Assembly (NCBI GenBank): GCA_024639145.1
Contig: JAHEIZ010000090.1
Span: 1 to 64,000 of the forward strand
Direction: 5' to 3'
Origin: Actinomycetes bacterium
GTDB taxonomy: Bacteria > Actinomycetota > Actinomycetes > S36-B12
Length of the DNA stretch: 64,000 nt
Below are positions 26,111 through 34,623 of this stretch, one piece after another (the first letter of the stretch is position 1; each line of letters opens with the position of its first letter). Made by a program: the position numbers and the translations under genes. The notes beneath the pieces are model-generated. The model searched no databases. It saw nothing but the letters and a program-made list of their open reading frames with translations, and was not told the origin of the DNA.

Positions 26111-28185
26111 CCGTGGACTCGCTTCATCCAGGCGTACTTCACCATGTGGTGAACACCTTGGGGTGGCCGGACTTGCGTCCCCTCCAACGCGCAGCGATTG
26201 AACCAATCCGAAGGGGCGACGACTGCCTTCTCCTCGCGCCAACCGCAGGAGGAAAGACGGAAGCCGCGATCTTCCCGATTCTGTCCGAGATGGCAGAGGG
26301 ACAGTGGCGGGGTTTATCGGTCATCTACATCACACCCTTGCGCGCGCTACTCAACAACCTGCACCCTCGGCTGGAGGGCTATGCGTCATGGGTGGGGCGT
26401 CGGGTGGGCTTGTGGCATGGGGACACGTCTGCCGGTGAGCGCGCGAGCATTCTTCGCAATCCACCGGATATTTTGCTGACCACACCAGAGTCGCTCGAAG
26501 CCATGCTTGTCTCTGCAGGAGTCGACCATCACACCCAATTCGCACACCTGCGTGCTGTCGTCGTCGATGAATTACATGCCTTCGCTGGTGACGATCGTGG
26601 ATGGCACCTGCTGGCTGTCCTTGAACGATTACAGCGGCTCTCTGGCGCACGTCTGCAACGTATCGGGCTGACAGCGACTGTGGGCAACCCCGATGAGTTA
26701 CTCAAGTGGCTACAAGGTGCCGACGACACTGGACATGCGCGAGTCATCTCTCCCGATGCGGCCGCTCCAGGAGTTCCTGAGCTCACAATCGACTACGTCG
26801 GCAGTGTTGATAACGCTGCCACAGTTGTCACTGCTTTGCACCGAGGTGAGAAGAGGCTCGTCTTCACCGACTCGCGAGCGCAGGCAGAGGACATGGCGAC
26901 GGCGTTGCGTGAGCGCGGCACCACAACGTTTGTCAGTCACTCGTCACTGTCAGCTGGAGAACGGCGGCGAAGTGAACAGGCCTTCGCCGATGCCCGAGAC
27001 TGTGTTGTGGTCGCGACGTCGACTCTTGAACTCGGCATCGATGTCGGTGACCTGGACCGAGTCATCCAACTTGAGGCACCGCGATCCGTTGCGTCGCTCC
27101 TGCAAAGACTCGGGCGAACAGGTCGCAGACCAGGGTCTAGGCGGAACATGCTCTTCCTAGCCACTCGAGAGGACACGCTGCTTCGGGCCGCCGCACTCGT
27201 GACACTTTGGGGGCGTGGTTTCGTCGAGCCAATCGTCCCACCTCCGCATCCTCGCCATATTGCCGCCCAACAACTTTTGGCACTTGCGCTCCAGGAAGGT
27301 CAGGTGGGTACTCGCACATGGCGGGAGTGGTGGGGCGACCTCAAGGTCATGGAGGACGGGCAAGCCATATTCGACCATTTAGTCGAGCACGGATTCCTCG
27401 ACACCGACTCGGGCATGGCCTTTATCGGACCGCAGGCCGAACGCCACTTCGGACGACGACACTTCATGGAACTACTTTCGGCCTTCACCACCGATCCAGA
27501 GATGACGGTTCTCCTGGGACGCGAAGAAGTCGGTTCAGTTTCGCCCCTGAGCATTGCAACGCACCTGGCTCCAGATGAAGCGCGGGTACTGGTTCTCGCG
27601 GGCAAAACGTGGAAAGTGACGTCCATCGACTGGAGGCGACGAACGATTCAGGTCGTTGAACACGCTGGAGCTGGACGCACTCGCTGGGCTGGAGGCGCAC
27701 CAGAGACTTCATACGAGCTCACCCGTGCGGTGAGGGATGTCCTTCTGGGCGAGGATCCTCCGGCCGAGATGAGTAGGCGAGCCTCGGGTGCACTAATGCG
27801 TATCAGGGATGAACGAGCCGACCAGGTCGCCTCCGTTGGCCTGATTCTGCAGCGATCAGGGGAAAATCAAACGTGGTGGACGTTTGGCGGTACCCGGATA
27901 AATGCAACCTTGGCCACGGCTCTAAGTGAGGCCGGGTTCGAGGCAAGCGCAAATGCCGAAAGCGTGATCATGCCGGTCACCGACGTGGCAGACATGCGTG
28001 GAATTCGCGCTGCCATTATGGAAGGCAACATTCAGGCAAACTTCGATGAGCAGGCTCTGGATGGGCTCAAGTTCTCCGTCGCGCTACCGATGAATCTCGC
28101 CATTCAAACTCTGGCTGAGCGAGGAACTGATGATGTGGGCGCGTGCGCTGTGCTTGACGAGCGAGTGATCGTCGAGCAACTTTAA
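26107..28185 (+). CDS. brxHI: BrxHI: Lhr-like DEAD/DEAH-box helicase of type 2 BREX, 692 aa
   Basis: A superfamily 2 helicase. Q-motif region ends LRPLQRAA; motif I is LAPTAGGKTEAA near residue 48; motif II is VVVDELHAFAGD; motif III IGLTATVGNP; motif IV VFTDSRAQAEDM; motif V TSTLELGIDVGD; motif VI LGRTGRRPGS. A C-terminal Lhr-type extension follows (about 420-692). It is 71 bp after brxD, with a short leader frame between. The start at 26107 is chosen for its 4-nt overlap with that leader; GTG at 26065 would add 14 residues. brxHI is the last gene of the type 2 BREX operon. Confidence 0.9.
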   Translation: MTVDSLHPGVLHHVVNTLGWPDLRPLQRAAIEPIRRGDDCLLLAPTAGGKTEAAIFPILSEMAEGQWRGLSVIYITPLRALLNNLHPRLEGYASWVGRRVGLWHGDTSAGERASILRNPPDILLTTPESLEAMLVSAGVDHHTQFAHLRAVVVDELHAFAGDDRGWHLLAVLERLQRLSGARLQRIGLTATVGNPDELLKWLQGADDTGHARVISPDAAAPGVPELTIDYVGSVDNAATVVTALHRGEKRLVFTDSRAQAEDMATALRERGTTTFVSHSSLSAGERRRSEQAFADARDCVVVATSTLELGIDVGDLDRVIQLEAPRSVASLLQRLGRTGRRPGSRRNMLFLATREDTLLRAAALVTLWGRGFVEPIVPPPHPRHIAAQQLLALALQEGQVGTRTWREWWGDLKVMEDGQAIFDHLVEHGFLDTDSGMAFIGPQAERHFGRRHFMELLSAFTTDPEMTVLLGREEVGSVSPLSIATHLAPDEARVLVLAGKTWKVTSIDWRRRTIQVVEHAGAGRTRWAGGAPETSYELTRAVRDVLLGEDPPAEMSRRASGALMRIRDERADQVASVGLILQRSGENQTWWTFGGTRINATLATALSEAGFEASANAESVIMPVTDVADMRGIRAAIMEGNIQANFDEQALDGLKFSVALPMNLAIQTLAERGTDDVGACAVLDERVIVEQL

Positions 28186-28293
28186 CATCACGTACCTCGC
28201 GTTAGAAGAAACCGTTATGGGTAACTGATTGCGAAGCAGAGCAAGCAGCTCGGGACGGCATCTACCCTCCAGATTAAGTTGTTCGAACTCTGG

Positions 28294-28500
28294 TCAATCG
28301 CTGAGCCACTCGCGGGCGACCATTTGCTGAAACTTTCGTTCAGTGGATTCATCCGTTGCAGTCGCTGCGGTCGACTCATTCTTAGTCACCCTTCGCGCAA
28401 CTCCGACGACTCCTTTAATGATCGCCACCAGCATCGCGACCAGGCCAGCGATCAGGCCGACCACAACTGCAAATAAGGCCAAGACGATAAACGCGATCAT
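28294..28500 (-). CDS. Small membrane protein, 68 aa
   Basis: The ATG at 28500 follows a strong AAGGAGG. The N-terminal half is one long hydrophobic helix (IAFIVLALFAVVVGLIAGLV, possibly a tight hairpin to about residue 33), then a basic stretch and a charged tail (KNESTAATATDESTERK). It is last of three minus-strand genes downstream of promoter motif d. It converges on brxHI with a 108-bp gap. Probably an inner-membrane accessory of the transfer region; family not recognised. Confidence 0.65.
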   Translation of the reverse strand: MIAFIVLALFAVVVGLIAGLVAMLVAIIKGVVGVARRVTKNESTAATATDESTERKFQQMVAREWLSD

Positions 28501-28548
28501 GCAGCCTCCTTCCATCGTTCCGGGCAGCGTAGGTGCAGGGTCGGACAG

Positions 28549-29274
28549 TTACCCTCCTGCGGGCCGCGCGTAGGACGCTGAGGCCGACCAGGCGCGCCAT
28601 TGGTCTCCACCATGGGCATTCCATGTCACCGTGACGTGCTGGGCCTCCTTGTTGATTGTGAGGGTGTTGTCCGAGGCGATGCACGACGTGCTGGGCGAAC
28701 ACATCACTGTCACATTGACCTTGGCCTTGGACGAAAGCTTCGGTGGACTGATGTCCACGAGGCCCACTGCGAGGTGAGGAGCCGTCCAGTTGCCGAGTGT
28801 TTCGGTCGCCGCTCTTTGCCTCCGCGGCTCAGGTGGCGCAGTTGTGTTAACGAATGGTGTGCCAAGGTCCGGTCGATTAGGGATGGTTCTGGCGGGAGGC
28901 GACTCGGTGGATCGAGCAGGTCGAGGAGTTTCAACTTTGGCGGGCCGGGATATCGACGGTTCGGGGGATGCAGATGGAGGGCTACTCGGTGCAACGCTTG
29001 TAGGAACTGTTTCAACTGGCCTAGTTGCAGCTGGAAACTCGGAAATGGCGGGGGTCGCGTATAGCGACGGTTCGGGTGAAGTGCTGGTGGTCGGATATGA
29101 CACTTGAGTGTCACCGAGATCGTCCGAAGGGTGATCTGAGGCTGAAACCTCAGCATGGGATGACGCACCGGTAGCGGCCAGGCTCGGCGAAACCATTCCG
29201 GCAATTCCGATCACGAGACCGCCGGCCATGCAGGCCCCGAGTGCCATGGCCAGTGTCCGCGGTGTGAGTTGCAT
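28549..29274 (-). CDS. Membrane-anchored or secreted Pro/Ser-rich protein, 241 aa
   Basis: Starts MQLTPRTLAMALGACMAGGL, a signal peptide or signal anchor, 2 nt after the stop of the upstream gene. Residues about 35-150 are a low-complexity Pro/Ser/Thr linker. The C-terminal about 85 residues form a small domain with a Cys pair (MCSPSTSC) and beta-strand pattern (AKVNVTVM, QHVTVTWNAHGG). That layout fits a wall-spanning stalk with an extracellular or periplasm-like head. It sits in a three-gene unit near the relaxase, so a surface role in conjugation is possible. I do not recognise the family. Confidence 0.6.
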   Translation of the reverse strand: MQLTPRTLAMALGACMAGGLVIGIAGMVSPSLAATGASSHAEVSASDHPSDDLGDTQVSYPTTSTSPEPSLYATPAISEFPAATRPVETVPTSVAPSSPPSASPEPSISRPAKVETPRPARSTESPPARTIPNRPDLGTPFVNTTAPPEPRRQRAATETLGNWTAPHLAVGLVDISPPKLSSKAKVNVTVMCSPSTSCIASDNTLTINKEAQHVTVTWNAHGGDQWRAWSASASYARPAGG

Positions 29275-29276
29275 TC

Positions 29277-29552
29277 TCAGTCGCCGTTTCCAAGTCGAAT
29301 CCAACGACTGACCTTGATCGCAGTCGTCCCTCCCAGCTGCGCTGCGGTGGCGGCAGTTATTCCAGGAACGGCCATGAGTCGCTTCCAGGCCTCCGCTTCG
29401 ACCAGTCGAGCCTCGTCGACGTCGCAGTCGAATCTCGATTGTGCCGCTGACAGCCGGGTACGCGCCTTCGCGAGCATGGAGGCGCGCCTGGCTTGGGCGA
29501 CGGTTAGGTCCTTGGTGGCCGCGGCCATCGAGGTCAAGAAGTCAGTGCTCAT
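29277..29552 (-). CDS. Small helical protein, 91 aa
   Basis: Starts with ATG at 29552 after GGAGG. It is Ala/Arg-rich with an amphipathic helix (AQARRASMLAKARTRLSAAQ) and a C-terminal HTH-like stretch (PGITAATAAQLGGTTAIKVS). It is the first gene behind promoter motif d and back-to-back with the relaxase operon. By position it may be a relaxosome accessory or mobilisation DNA-binding protein; this is inferred, not recognised. Confidence 0.6.
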   Translation of the reverse strand: MSTDFLTSMAAATKDLTVAQARRASMLAKARTRLSAAQSRFDCDVDEARLVEAEAWKRLMAVPGITAATAAQLGGTTAIKVSRWIRLGNGD

Positions 29553-29597
29553 GTGGTTCCTCCGGTTCAGGTGGGGCCGGTAATGCCGTCACCTTGT

Positions 29598-29631
29598 TCA
29601 ACGCCATGCGCAGGCTCGGTACCTCGCATTT
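29598..29631 (-). promoter_or_regulatory. Element-wide bipartite promoter motif, copy d
   Basis: Minus strand: AAATGCGAGGTACCGAG, then CGTTGA with an 18-bp gap after GAGG. The second box lies 45 nt before the 29552 start. It faces copy e, which starts only 20 bp away on the other strand, so the relaxase region is served by a divergent pair. Confidence 0.72.
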
Positions 29632-29651
29632 CGGTGCGCGGGTCTGGAGTG

Positions 29652-29683
29652 AATGCGAGATACCGAGTCGGGAACGCCGTTGA
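29652..29683 (+). promoter_or_regulatory. Element-wide bipartite promoter motif, copy e
   Basis: AATGCGAGATACCGAG (one G-to-A change in the first box), then CGTTGA 17 bp after GAGA. The second box ends 61 nt before the small ORF at 29745 and serves the relaxase gene. The area around copies d and e is also the natural place to look for oriT. Confidence 0.7.
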
Positions 29684-29744
29684 CGAGGCAGGGAACGAAT
29701 TCCAGTCCCATCCATTCAGCACGATGACGACAAGGGACGACGAC

Positions 29745-29894
29745 ATGAATCACGTCAAAGCCATGCACCTCACCAAAGACGCAGAACCAGCGAAATACGC
29801 CAATCCAGCAAAGCCACCGCACAACCGCACGAACACCTCCCGGGCTGGCATCACAATGCGCGCCGCGGCTTCGAGTGCCGGTTGGGGGATCTGA
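29745..29894 (+). CDS. Small basic ORF preceding the relaxase, 49 aa
   Basis: ATG at 29745 with AAGGG 8 nt upstream. It encodes a 49-residue polar, basic peptide (Lys, Asn, Pro and Thr rich). Its TGA is 2 nt before the relaxase ATG. It could be a real small protein or a leader that couples ribosomes to the relaxase start. No family recognised. Confidence 0.4.
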   Translation: MNHVKAMHLTKDAEPAKYANPAKPPHNRTNTSRAGITMRAAASSAGWGI

Positions 29895-29896
29895 CC

Positions 29897-32800
29897 ATGG
29901 CTCGTAGTGGTCACTGCCAAGTGCTTGCCAACGGTGCAGATTTGGGGGCACAAGTGGGCTATCGGTTGGGTGGAATTACCCCAGATAAATCCGCATCGGT
30001 GGCCGCCCAGGAGGCGCAAATTGATTACCGTTTGGGTGAAGATTCTGTCGATTCCAGGCAAGTTTGGTTCCTCGGCGAGGGGGTCACGGCAGCTCACCTT
30101 GGCTATCGTCCCGGCGAGCGAGTGGGTGCTGCAGACGGTCGACTCGTGCGCGATGCGATGTATGGAATTGATCCGGAAACGGGCGAAAAGGTTCGTGTTC
30201 AGATGCAGCGAGATCGCACCGCTCGCATCGACGCCGGGGCCTATTTGACGGTCTTTGAACAAGCCGCTGATGCGGCTGGGATTGATTTGTCTGAGCACTG
30301 GTCGGGTATCGCTCGCTCGGCGCAAATTCGGTCCCTCGTGAAGGCGGGAAGTCGCCGCGGTGGCACGGTGGCCTTTCGCACAGCCGAGTCTTTGCTGCGC
30401 TCGAATGAACACGAATGGAAATTGTTTTATGCACGAATAGGTGACGGGTTCGTTGCCCAGCAGCCGGTCGTGAGGTTCGATCGCGACGAAGTGATGCGAC
30501 GCCTGGGAGCTCATCATCGCTCGCTCCATGAAGCAGGTGAGCGACAAGAATTTGATGGCGCGGTGATCGATTCATCCATGAGCGATCTCGACCTTGGTTC
30601 CTGGATTTGGGCCATCATTCGACAGCAATCTGAGGTCATGAGAGTGGTCGGTAACGCTGGTTATGAGATGACGTTGACTTGTCCGAAGTCATTCAGTGTT
30701 GCGGCTTTTGTTGCAGATCCGCGGACGCGGGCGCAGTGGTTGGCGTGTGTACGTGACGCCTCGCGGCAGGCTGCCGATGAGCTCATGATTCGGGTTGCTC
30801 ATGGGCGTACGGGGCACGAGGGTGATGGTCAAAAGGCGCTGCCCATCAGGGGTCAAGGGTATGCGGCGACTGTGTCGATTGAGTCTTACAGCCGCGAGCT
30901 TGACCCACACCTGCATGGTCACGTCATGATCCCTAATCGGGTCGTGTGTGTCGATGGTGTGGAGCGCACCATGGCAACCGGGGGCGCTGATCTGGTAAAT
31001 CATTCATGGTGGTTTCAGGCACAGTTCGAACGTCATTTGCGTCAGCTTTCGACGACTCGCGGGTTAGTGACGGGCTGGGAATTCGACCTTCAAGGACGCC
31101 AATGGGAAGTTGCTGGCGCGGATGCCGACGTCATGGATTTCTACTCCCAAGCCCAAGCGCTCGTACGTGCGGAAACCCTGGAGGCGCTGGAAGGTGAAAC
31201 TGTAGGAGTGGACCGGTCACGGCTACAAGTGTTGGACTCCAGAGCCAAACGCAAGGTAACCCGCGCCAAAGGTGAACAAACTCTGTCGTGGGAACAAGTC
31301 CGTGACCGCATGATCGACCGCGCAAACGCAAGTGGAGTGGACCTGCGAGGGGCCTTTTCTAGCGCGCCGATGAACCCCGCGATCCAACCCCAGGCCTGGG
31401 ATGACGACATCTGGGCCCGCACCGTAGAAGAAGTGGTGTGCGAGAACAAGGGAGTAGAAATCACCGCCCGCATCGAGGCTGCCGTGCGCGCTTTCGCGCC
31501 GCACGAATGGACCGAACAGCAGGTCCGAGACATGGTGCGCACCGTCGTCGACCGAGAATTCACGTCCGCGGGGGAGACCGCTCGCGGCCGAGTGGGGGTC
31601 CGCAAACATGCCTCCAACCGCATCGCCGACGCCGAGCGACGAGCCTGCGAGGCCTACTTGTCGGGCATCAATGCGAACCACCACGCCCTCACCCCAGAGC
31701 AAACAACACAGGGGTTGGCCGCATGGATGGAAGGAAGCGGATGGGCCATGGAAGGGAAGGCATTCACCGACGGTCAAATGGCTCTTTACCGCCAGATGAC
31801 CTCCGGAACTGACCGAGTTTCGACCGCTGTCGGCGCAGCCGGCTCAGGCAAGACGACCGCCATCGACGCCGCCCGCCAAGCGCTCGCCGGAAATGGCAAG
31901 CGCGTCTACGGGGTGTGCGTGGCCGCCATCGCTGCCCAGGCATTGCGCGACACCGCTCGAGTCCAGGCCGGCACGGTTACCTGGCTCGTGATGCGCATTG
32001 ATTTCGCCCGCGACCCAATGAATCCCATACGTGTAGAGGCTGATCAACTCGCGTCCTCTCGGCGACTACGCGACCGCGCTCAAGCCGACCGAATTCGAAG
32101 CCGGTTCGCGCTACCGACGATGGACCATCTCGTCATCGATGAGGCGTCGATGATTCCTGCAACCGACATGGCAACCGTGCTGGAATGGGCGACCGACAAT
32201 GACGTGACAGTGACGTTAATCGGTGACCACAGGCAACTACAACCCGTAGGACCGTCCGGACTTTTCCGCCATTTTCATCAATCCAGGCCCGGGGCAGAGC
32301 TCACTGAGAATATGCGCCAGCGCACCGACGTCGGCCGCGAATGCGCCGCTTTCCTGCGCGACGGCGATCCCGAACAGGCTCTCATCAAGCTTGCCGACGC
32401 CGGCCAGCTGGTCATCGTGGCCAGCCAGACCGAAGCCGAGCGAGTGCTGGTCAACGCCTGGGCGGAGCGAGCCGCGGCCGCGGCCGAGCCACTTGACCGT
32501 CTGCACGCCACGGGATTGGAATCCGACCGCAATGACCAAGTGGACATCCTCAACCACCTTGCCCGCCTTGAGGCGAGAAAGCGAGGCTGGATCACCGACG
32601 ATGAAGTGACGTTCCGTGACCGCGGGCGAACTCGAGCCATCAGCGTTGGCGATCAAATCGTCATCACCAAGAACATCTCCCGAAGCAATGACACGTCGTT
32701 GACCAATGGGACACGCGCGATCGTGACCGCGATCCACGACACGGGAATCGCCATCTCCTTCCGTGAAGCAGGCCAGCCATACACAAGTCGCTTGACCGCT

Positions 32801-33166
32801 CTTCAGGTCATGCGCAATTCACGACACGGATACGCGATGACGACTCACAAACTTCAAGGTCAAACTCTGGACTCGTTAGTGATCGACATCGGACCCGACC
32901 GGGACATGTCCAGCGCCTACGTGGCGTTCACCCGTCACCGCGATGATGTCCTTGCCGTGGTGAACATCGCAGACATCGCGGATGGCGACACGGCAGCTGC
33001 CCTTATGGCAGCAGGGCCTGAAGCGCGCAGGGATGCCGTCATCGCCATGGCCGCCGAACGCATTGCCCAGCGCGGATTCGTCGAGCAACCCACGGCCCAC
33101 GAGGCGCTACGCAAGCCGCTTCCGCTGATGGTCCCTGTTGAATCTGAGCTTGGTATGGCTATCTAG
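29897..33166 (+). CDS. MobF-family relaxase/helicase (TrwC/TraI type), 1089 aa
   Basis: The DNA-processing enzyme of conjugation: it nicks oriT, stays bound to the 5' end and unwinds the strand. The N-terminal relaxase domain (1-400) has three Tyr-Arg-x-Gly motifs at Tyr22, Tyr44 and Tyr70; Tyr44 (IDYRLGED) aligns best with the catalytic tyrosine pair of actinobacterial MobF proteins. The metal-binding three-His motif is DPHLHGHV near 336-343. The C-terminal RecD-like helicase has Walker A GAAGSGKTT near 646, Walker B LVIDEASMIP, GDHRQLQPVG, and the late motifs MTTHKLQGQTLDS and YVAFTRHRDD. ATG 29897 follows GGGGGA. It is downstream of promoter motif e and opposite to the T4SS operon. Confidence 0.92.
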   Translation: MARSGHCQVLANGADLGAQVGYRLGGITPDKSASVAAQEAQIDYRLGEDSVDSRQVWFLGEGVTAAHLGYRPGERVGAADGRLVRDAMYGIDPETGEKVRVQMQRDRTARIDAGAYLTVFEQAADAAGIDLSEHWSGIARSAQIRSLVKAGSRRGGTVAFRTAESLLRSNEHEWKLFYARIGDGFVAQQPVVRFDRDEVMRRLGAHHRSLHEAGERQEFDGAVIDSSMSDLDLGSWIWAIIRQQSEVMRVVGNAGYEMTLTCPKSFSVAAFVADPRTRAQWLACVRDASRQAADELMIRVAHGRTGHEGDGQKALPIRGQGYAATVSIESYSRELDPHLHGHVMIPNRVVCVDGVERTMATGGADLVNHSWWFQAQFERHLRQLSTTRGLVTGWEFDLQGRQWEVAGADADVMDFYSQAQALVRAETLEALEGETVGVDRSRLQVLDSRAKRKVTRAKGEQTLSWEQVRDRMIDRANASGVDLRGAFSSAPMNPAIQPQAWDDDIWARTVEEVVCENKGVEITARIEAAVRAFAPHEWTEQQVRDMVRTVVDREFTSAGETARGRVGVRKHASNRIADAERRACEAYLSGINANHHALTPEQTTQGLAAWMEGSGWAMEGKAFTDGQMALYRQMTSGTDRVSTAVGAAGSGKTTAIDAARQALAGNGKRVYGVCVAAIAAQALRDTARVQAGTVTWLVMRIDFARDPMNPIRVEADQLASSRRLRDRAQADRIRSRFALPTMDHLVIDEASMIPATDMATVLEWATDNDVTVTLIGDHRQLQPVGPSGLFRHFHQSRPGAELTENMRQRTDVGRECAAFLRDGDPEQALIKLADAGQLVIVASQTEAERVLVNAWAERAAAAAEPLDRLHATGLESDRNDQVDILNHLARLEARKRGWITDDEVTFRDRGRTRAISVGDQIVITKNISRSNDTSLTNGTRAIVTAIHDTGIAISFREAGQPYTSRLTALQVMRNSRHGYAMTTHKLQGQTLDSLVIDIGPDRDMSSAYVAFTRHRDDVLAVVNIADIADGDTAAALMAAGPEARRDAVIAMAAERIAQRGFVEQPTAHEALRKPLPLMVPVESELGMAI

Positions 33167-33207
33167 GTGAGTGATGGGATAATCGGGCGATACTAAGGGG
33201 GAAAGAT

Positions 33208-34089
33208 ATGGCGCGCGGTGACCACATCTACGTGCTGCGTCCGCTGCTTTACACGCATCATGGAATTGATGTGGGGGATGGGACGGTAATACATTTCTCG
33301 GGCGAACCGGGGCAGTCGAAAGCGAACGCGGGCATCGTGCGTTCGAGCCTCGAGGAGTTTCTGGGTACGGGAGAACTTCGTATCCGCGATTACGGCAAAC
33401 GAGACGACCCGCAAGTCACCGTTGACCGGGCAGAATCGCAACTTGGAGCGACGGGCTACAACCTAATCATCAACAACTGTGAACACTTCGCAACCTGGTG
33501 CTGTACGGGGAAACCTGTCAGTAGACAAGTCCGTGGCGTTGGTTCGCTAACCGCTCAGGGGGCGGTCGCTGCAACAACGGTTGCAAGCGCGGGAGGCGTT
33601 GTAGCGGCGGCTGGCGCGGTCGAAGGACTTAGCGCGGCCGGCGTCATGTCGGGGCTTGCGTCAGCCGGCGGTCTTGTCGGCGGGGGTGCGGCACTGGGGC
33701 CAGCAGTAATTGGGGCCGTGCCGACACTCCTGACTGTTGGGGTCGCACAGATCGCACTGCGTGACGATGAATCGTTGCCTGCTGTTGAGCGCGCAGCACG
33801 TCGTGATGGTCGAGTTGCTTCGGTTGCGGGCGCGAGTGCAGCCACCTTTGGTGGGGTTGCAGCTATTAGCGTCTTTGGAACCACGGCTGGCCTTAGTGCG
33901 GCGGGCATCTCGAGCGGCTTAGCAGCAATCGGTGCCACAGTTGGGGGCGGAATGGTCGCGGGTGCCACGTTGGTGGCAGCGGCGCCCGTTGTAGCGACGG
34001 GGGCTGCCGCCGCTGGAGTCTTCCTGCTCTCACGAGGCGCTCGCCGGTACCTGAAGGCGCGTCGGAAACCGCACAAGGCGGGTTCCTGA
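33208..34089 (+). CDS. LRAT-domain (NlpC/P60-superfamily) protein with two Gly-rich membrane hairpins, 293 aa
   Basis: Residues 1-115 form an LRAT-like papain-fold domain: a His in YTHHGIDVGDG, a second His in TVIHFSGE and the nucleophilic Cys in the hallmark INNCEHFATWC near residue 91. LRAT-type enzymes transfer or hydrolyse acyl groups on lipids or proteins. The C-terminal about 170 residues are Gly/Ala-rich and hydrophobic, with an internal duplication: GLSAAGVMSGLASAGGLVGGG recurs in shifted form as GLSAAGISSGLAAIGATVGG. Both look like glycine-zipper membrane hairpins, and a basic tail follows. It has a strong AGGGGGA ribosome site, 41 bp after the relaxase. Role unknown; a membrane-acting effector or entry-exclusion function is possible. 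Confidence 0.75.
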   Translation: MARGDHIYVLRPLLYTHHGIDVGDGTVIHFSGEPGQSKANAGIVRSSLEEFLGTGELRIRDYGKRDDPQVTVDRAESQLGATGYNLIINNCEHFATWCCTGKPVSRQVRGVGSLTAQGAVAATTVASAGGVVAAAGAVEGLSAAGVMSGLASAGGLVGGGAALGPAVIGAVPTLLTVGVAQIALRDDESLPAVERAARRDGRVASVAGASAATFGGVAAISVFGTTAGLSAAGISSGLAAIGATVGGGMVAGATLVAAAPVVATGAAAAGVFLLSRGARRYLKARRKPHKAGS

Positions 34090-34146
34090 CCCTCAGCGGT
34101 GCAGTTCCTGTATGGGGCAGATCTCATCGTCATTTTCCGATGAATG

Positions 34147-34623
34147 TCACACGCGTGGCAGTGTCAGGGTGAATGGAGATTGCGGCTGATGCTCGTGGCG
34201 GCATCGGCCTCGGTAGGACTGTTCGAGTCTGACTTTGAGTTGGGCTGTTTGAGTCTGGAATTCCACCTGGACGTGAATGGGTGCAGCGGGGTTTCGGACC
34301 CATGCTTGCCAAATTCCCCACCACGCTGTGAGTTCTTCGATGATGTCGTGGTGCAGCCACCAGCAGTTTGTGGGGATCTGGTCGGTGGTGAAATTCCAAT
34401 GCGCCAGCGCCCAGTGAAGAAAGTCGCAGAGTGCTCCCCAGGTTTCCTCGTATTCGTCTTCTTCCATCTCATGCCAGTTGACCGGGCCGCCAGGATTGGT
34501 GGCGTCACCTTCGCCTGGTCGGTGTTGGTCGAGGTGCCAGTTGTCCTTACGTAGTGCCAGCGCGGAGCGACTGGTGTTCATGGGCGTGGCGGCTTTAGCT
34601 TCCAGCGCGGAGTGCATGCTCAT
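34147..34623 (-). CDS. DUF4913-like Trp-rich protein, 158 aa
   Basis: The ATG at 34623 overlaps the stop of the upstream small gene (ATGA), which fixes the start. The middle has the pattern CWWLHHDIIEELTAWWGIWQ, like the W-x-x-H...L...W core of DUF4913 proteins that accompany conjugation genes on actinobacterial plasmids. No membrane segment. It is last gene of the T4SS operon, running toward the LRAT gene. The family assignment is tentative. Confidence 0.6.
   Translation of the reverse strand: MSMHSALEAKAATPMNTSRSALALRKDNWHLDQHRPGEGDATNPGGPVNWHEMEEDEYEETWGALCDFLHWALAHWNFTTDQIPTNCWWLHHDIIEELTAWWGIWQAWVRNPAAPIHVQVEFQTQTAQLKVRLEQSYRGRCRHEHQPQSPFTLTLPRV

Noticed and set aside
10584-28185. A new, undescribed defence system
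   Set aside because: Gene order and motifs match the known type 2 BREX (Pgl) system; novelty is limited to its context and details.
28193-28206. Possible eighth copy of the element promoter (GTACCTCGCGTT after brxHI)
   Set aside because: Only the first box is partly present; the CGTTGA box at 17/18 bp is missing and no gene start follows at the usual distance.
29553-29745. Longer frame reading through promoter motifs d and e before the 49-aa ORF
   Set aside because: It overlaps two divergent promoter motifs and lacks protein-like composition before 29745.
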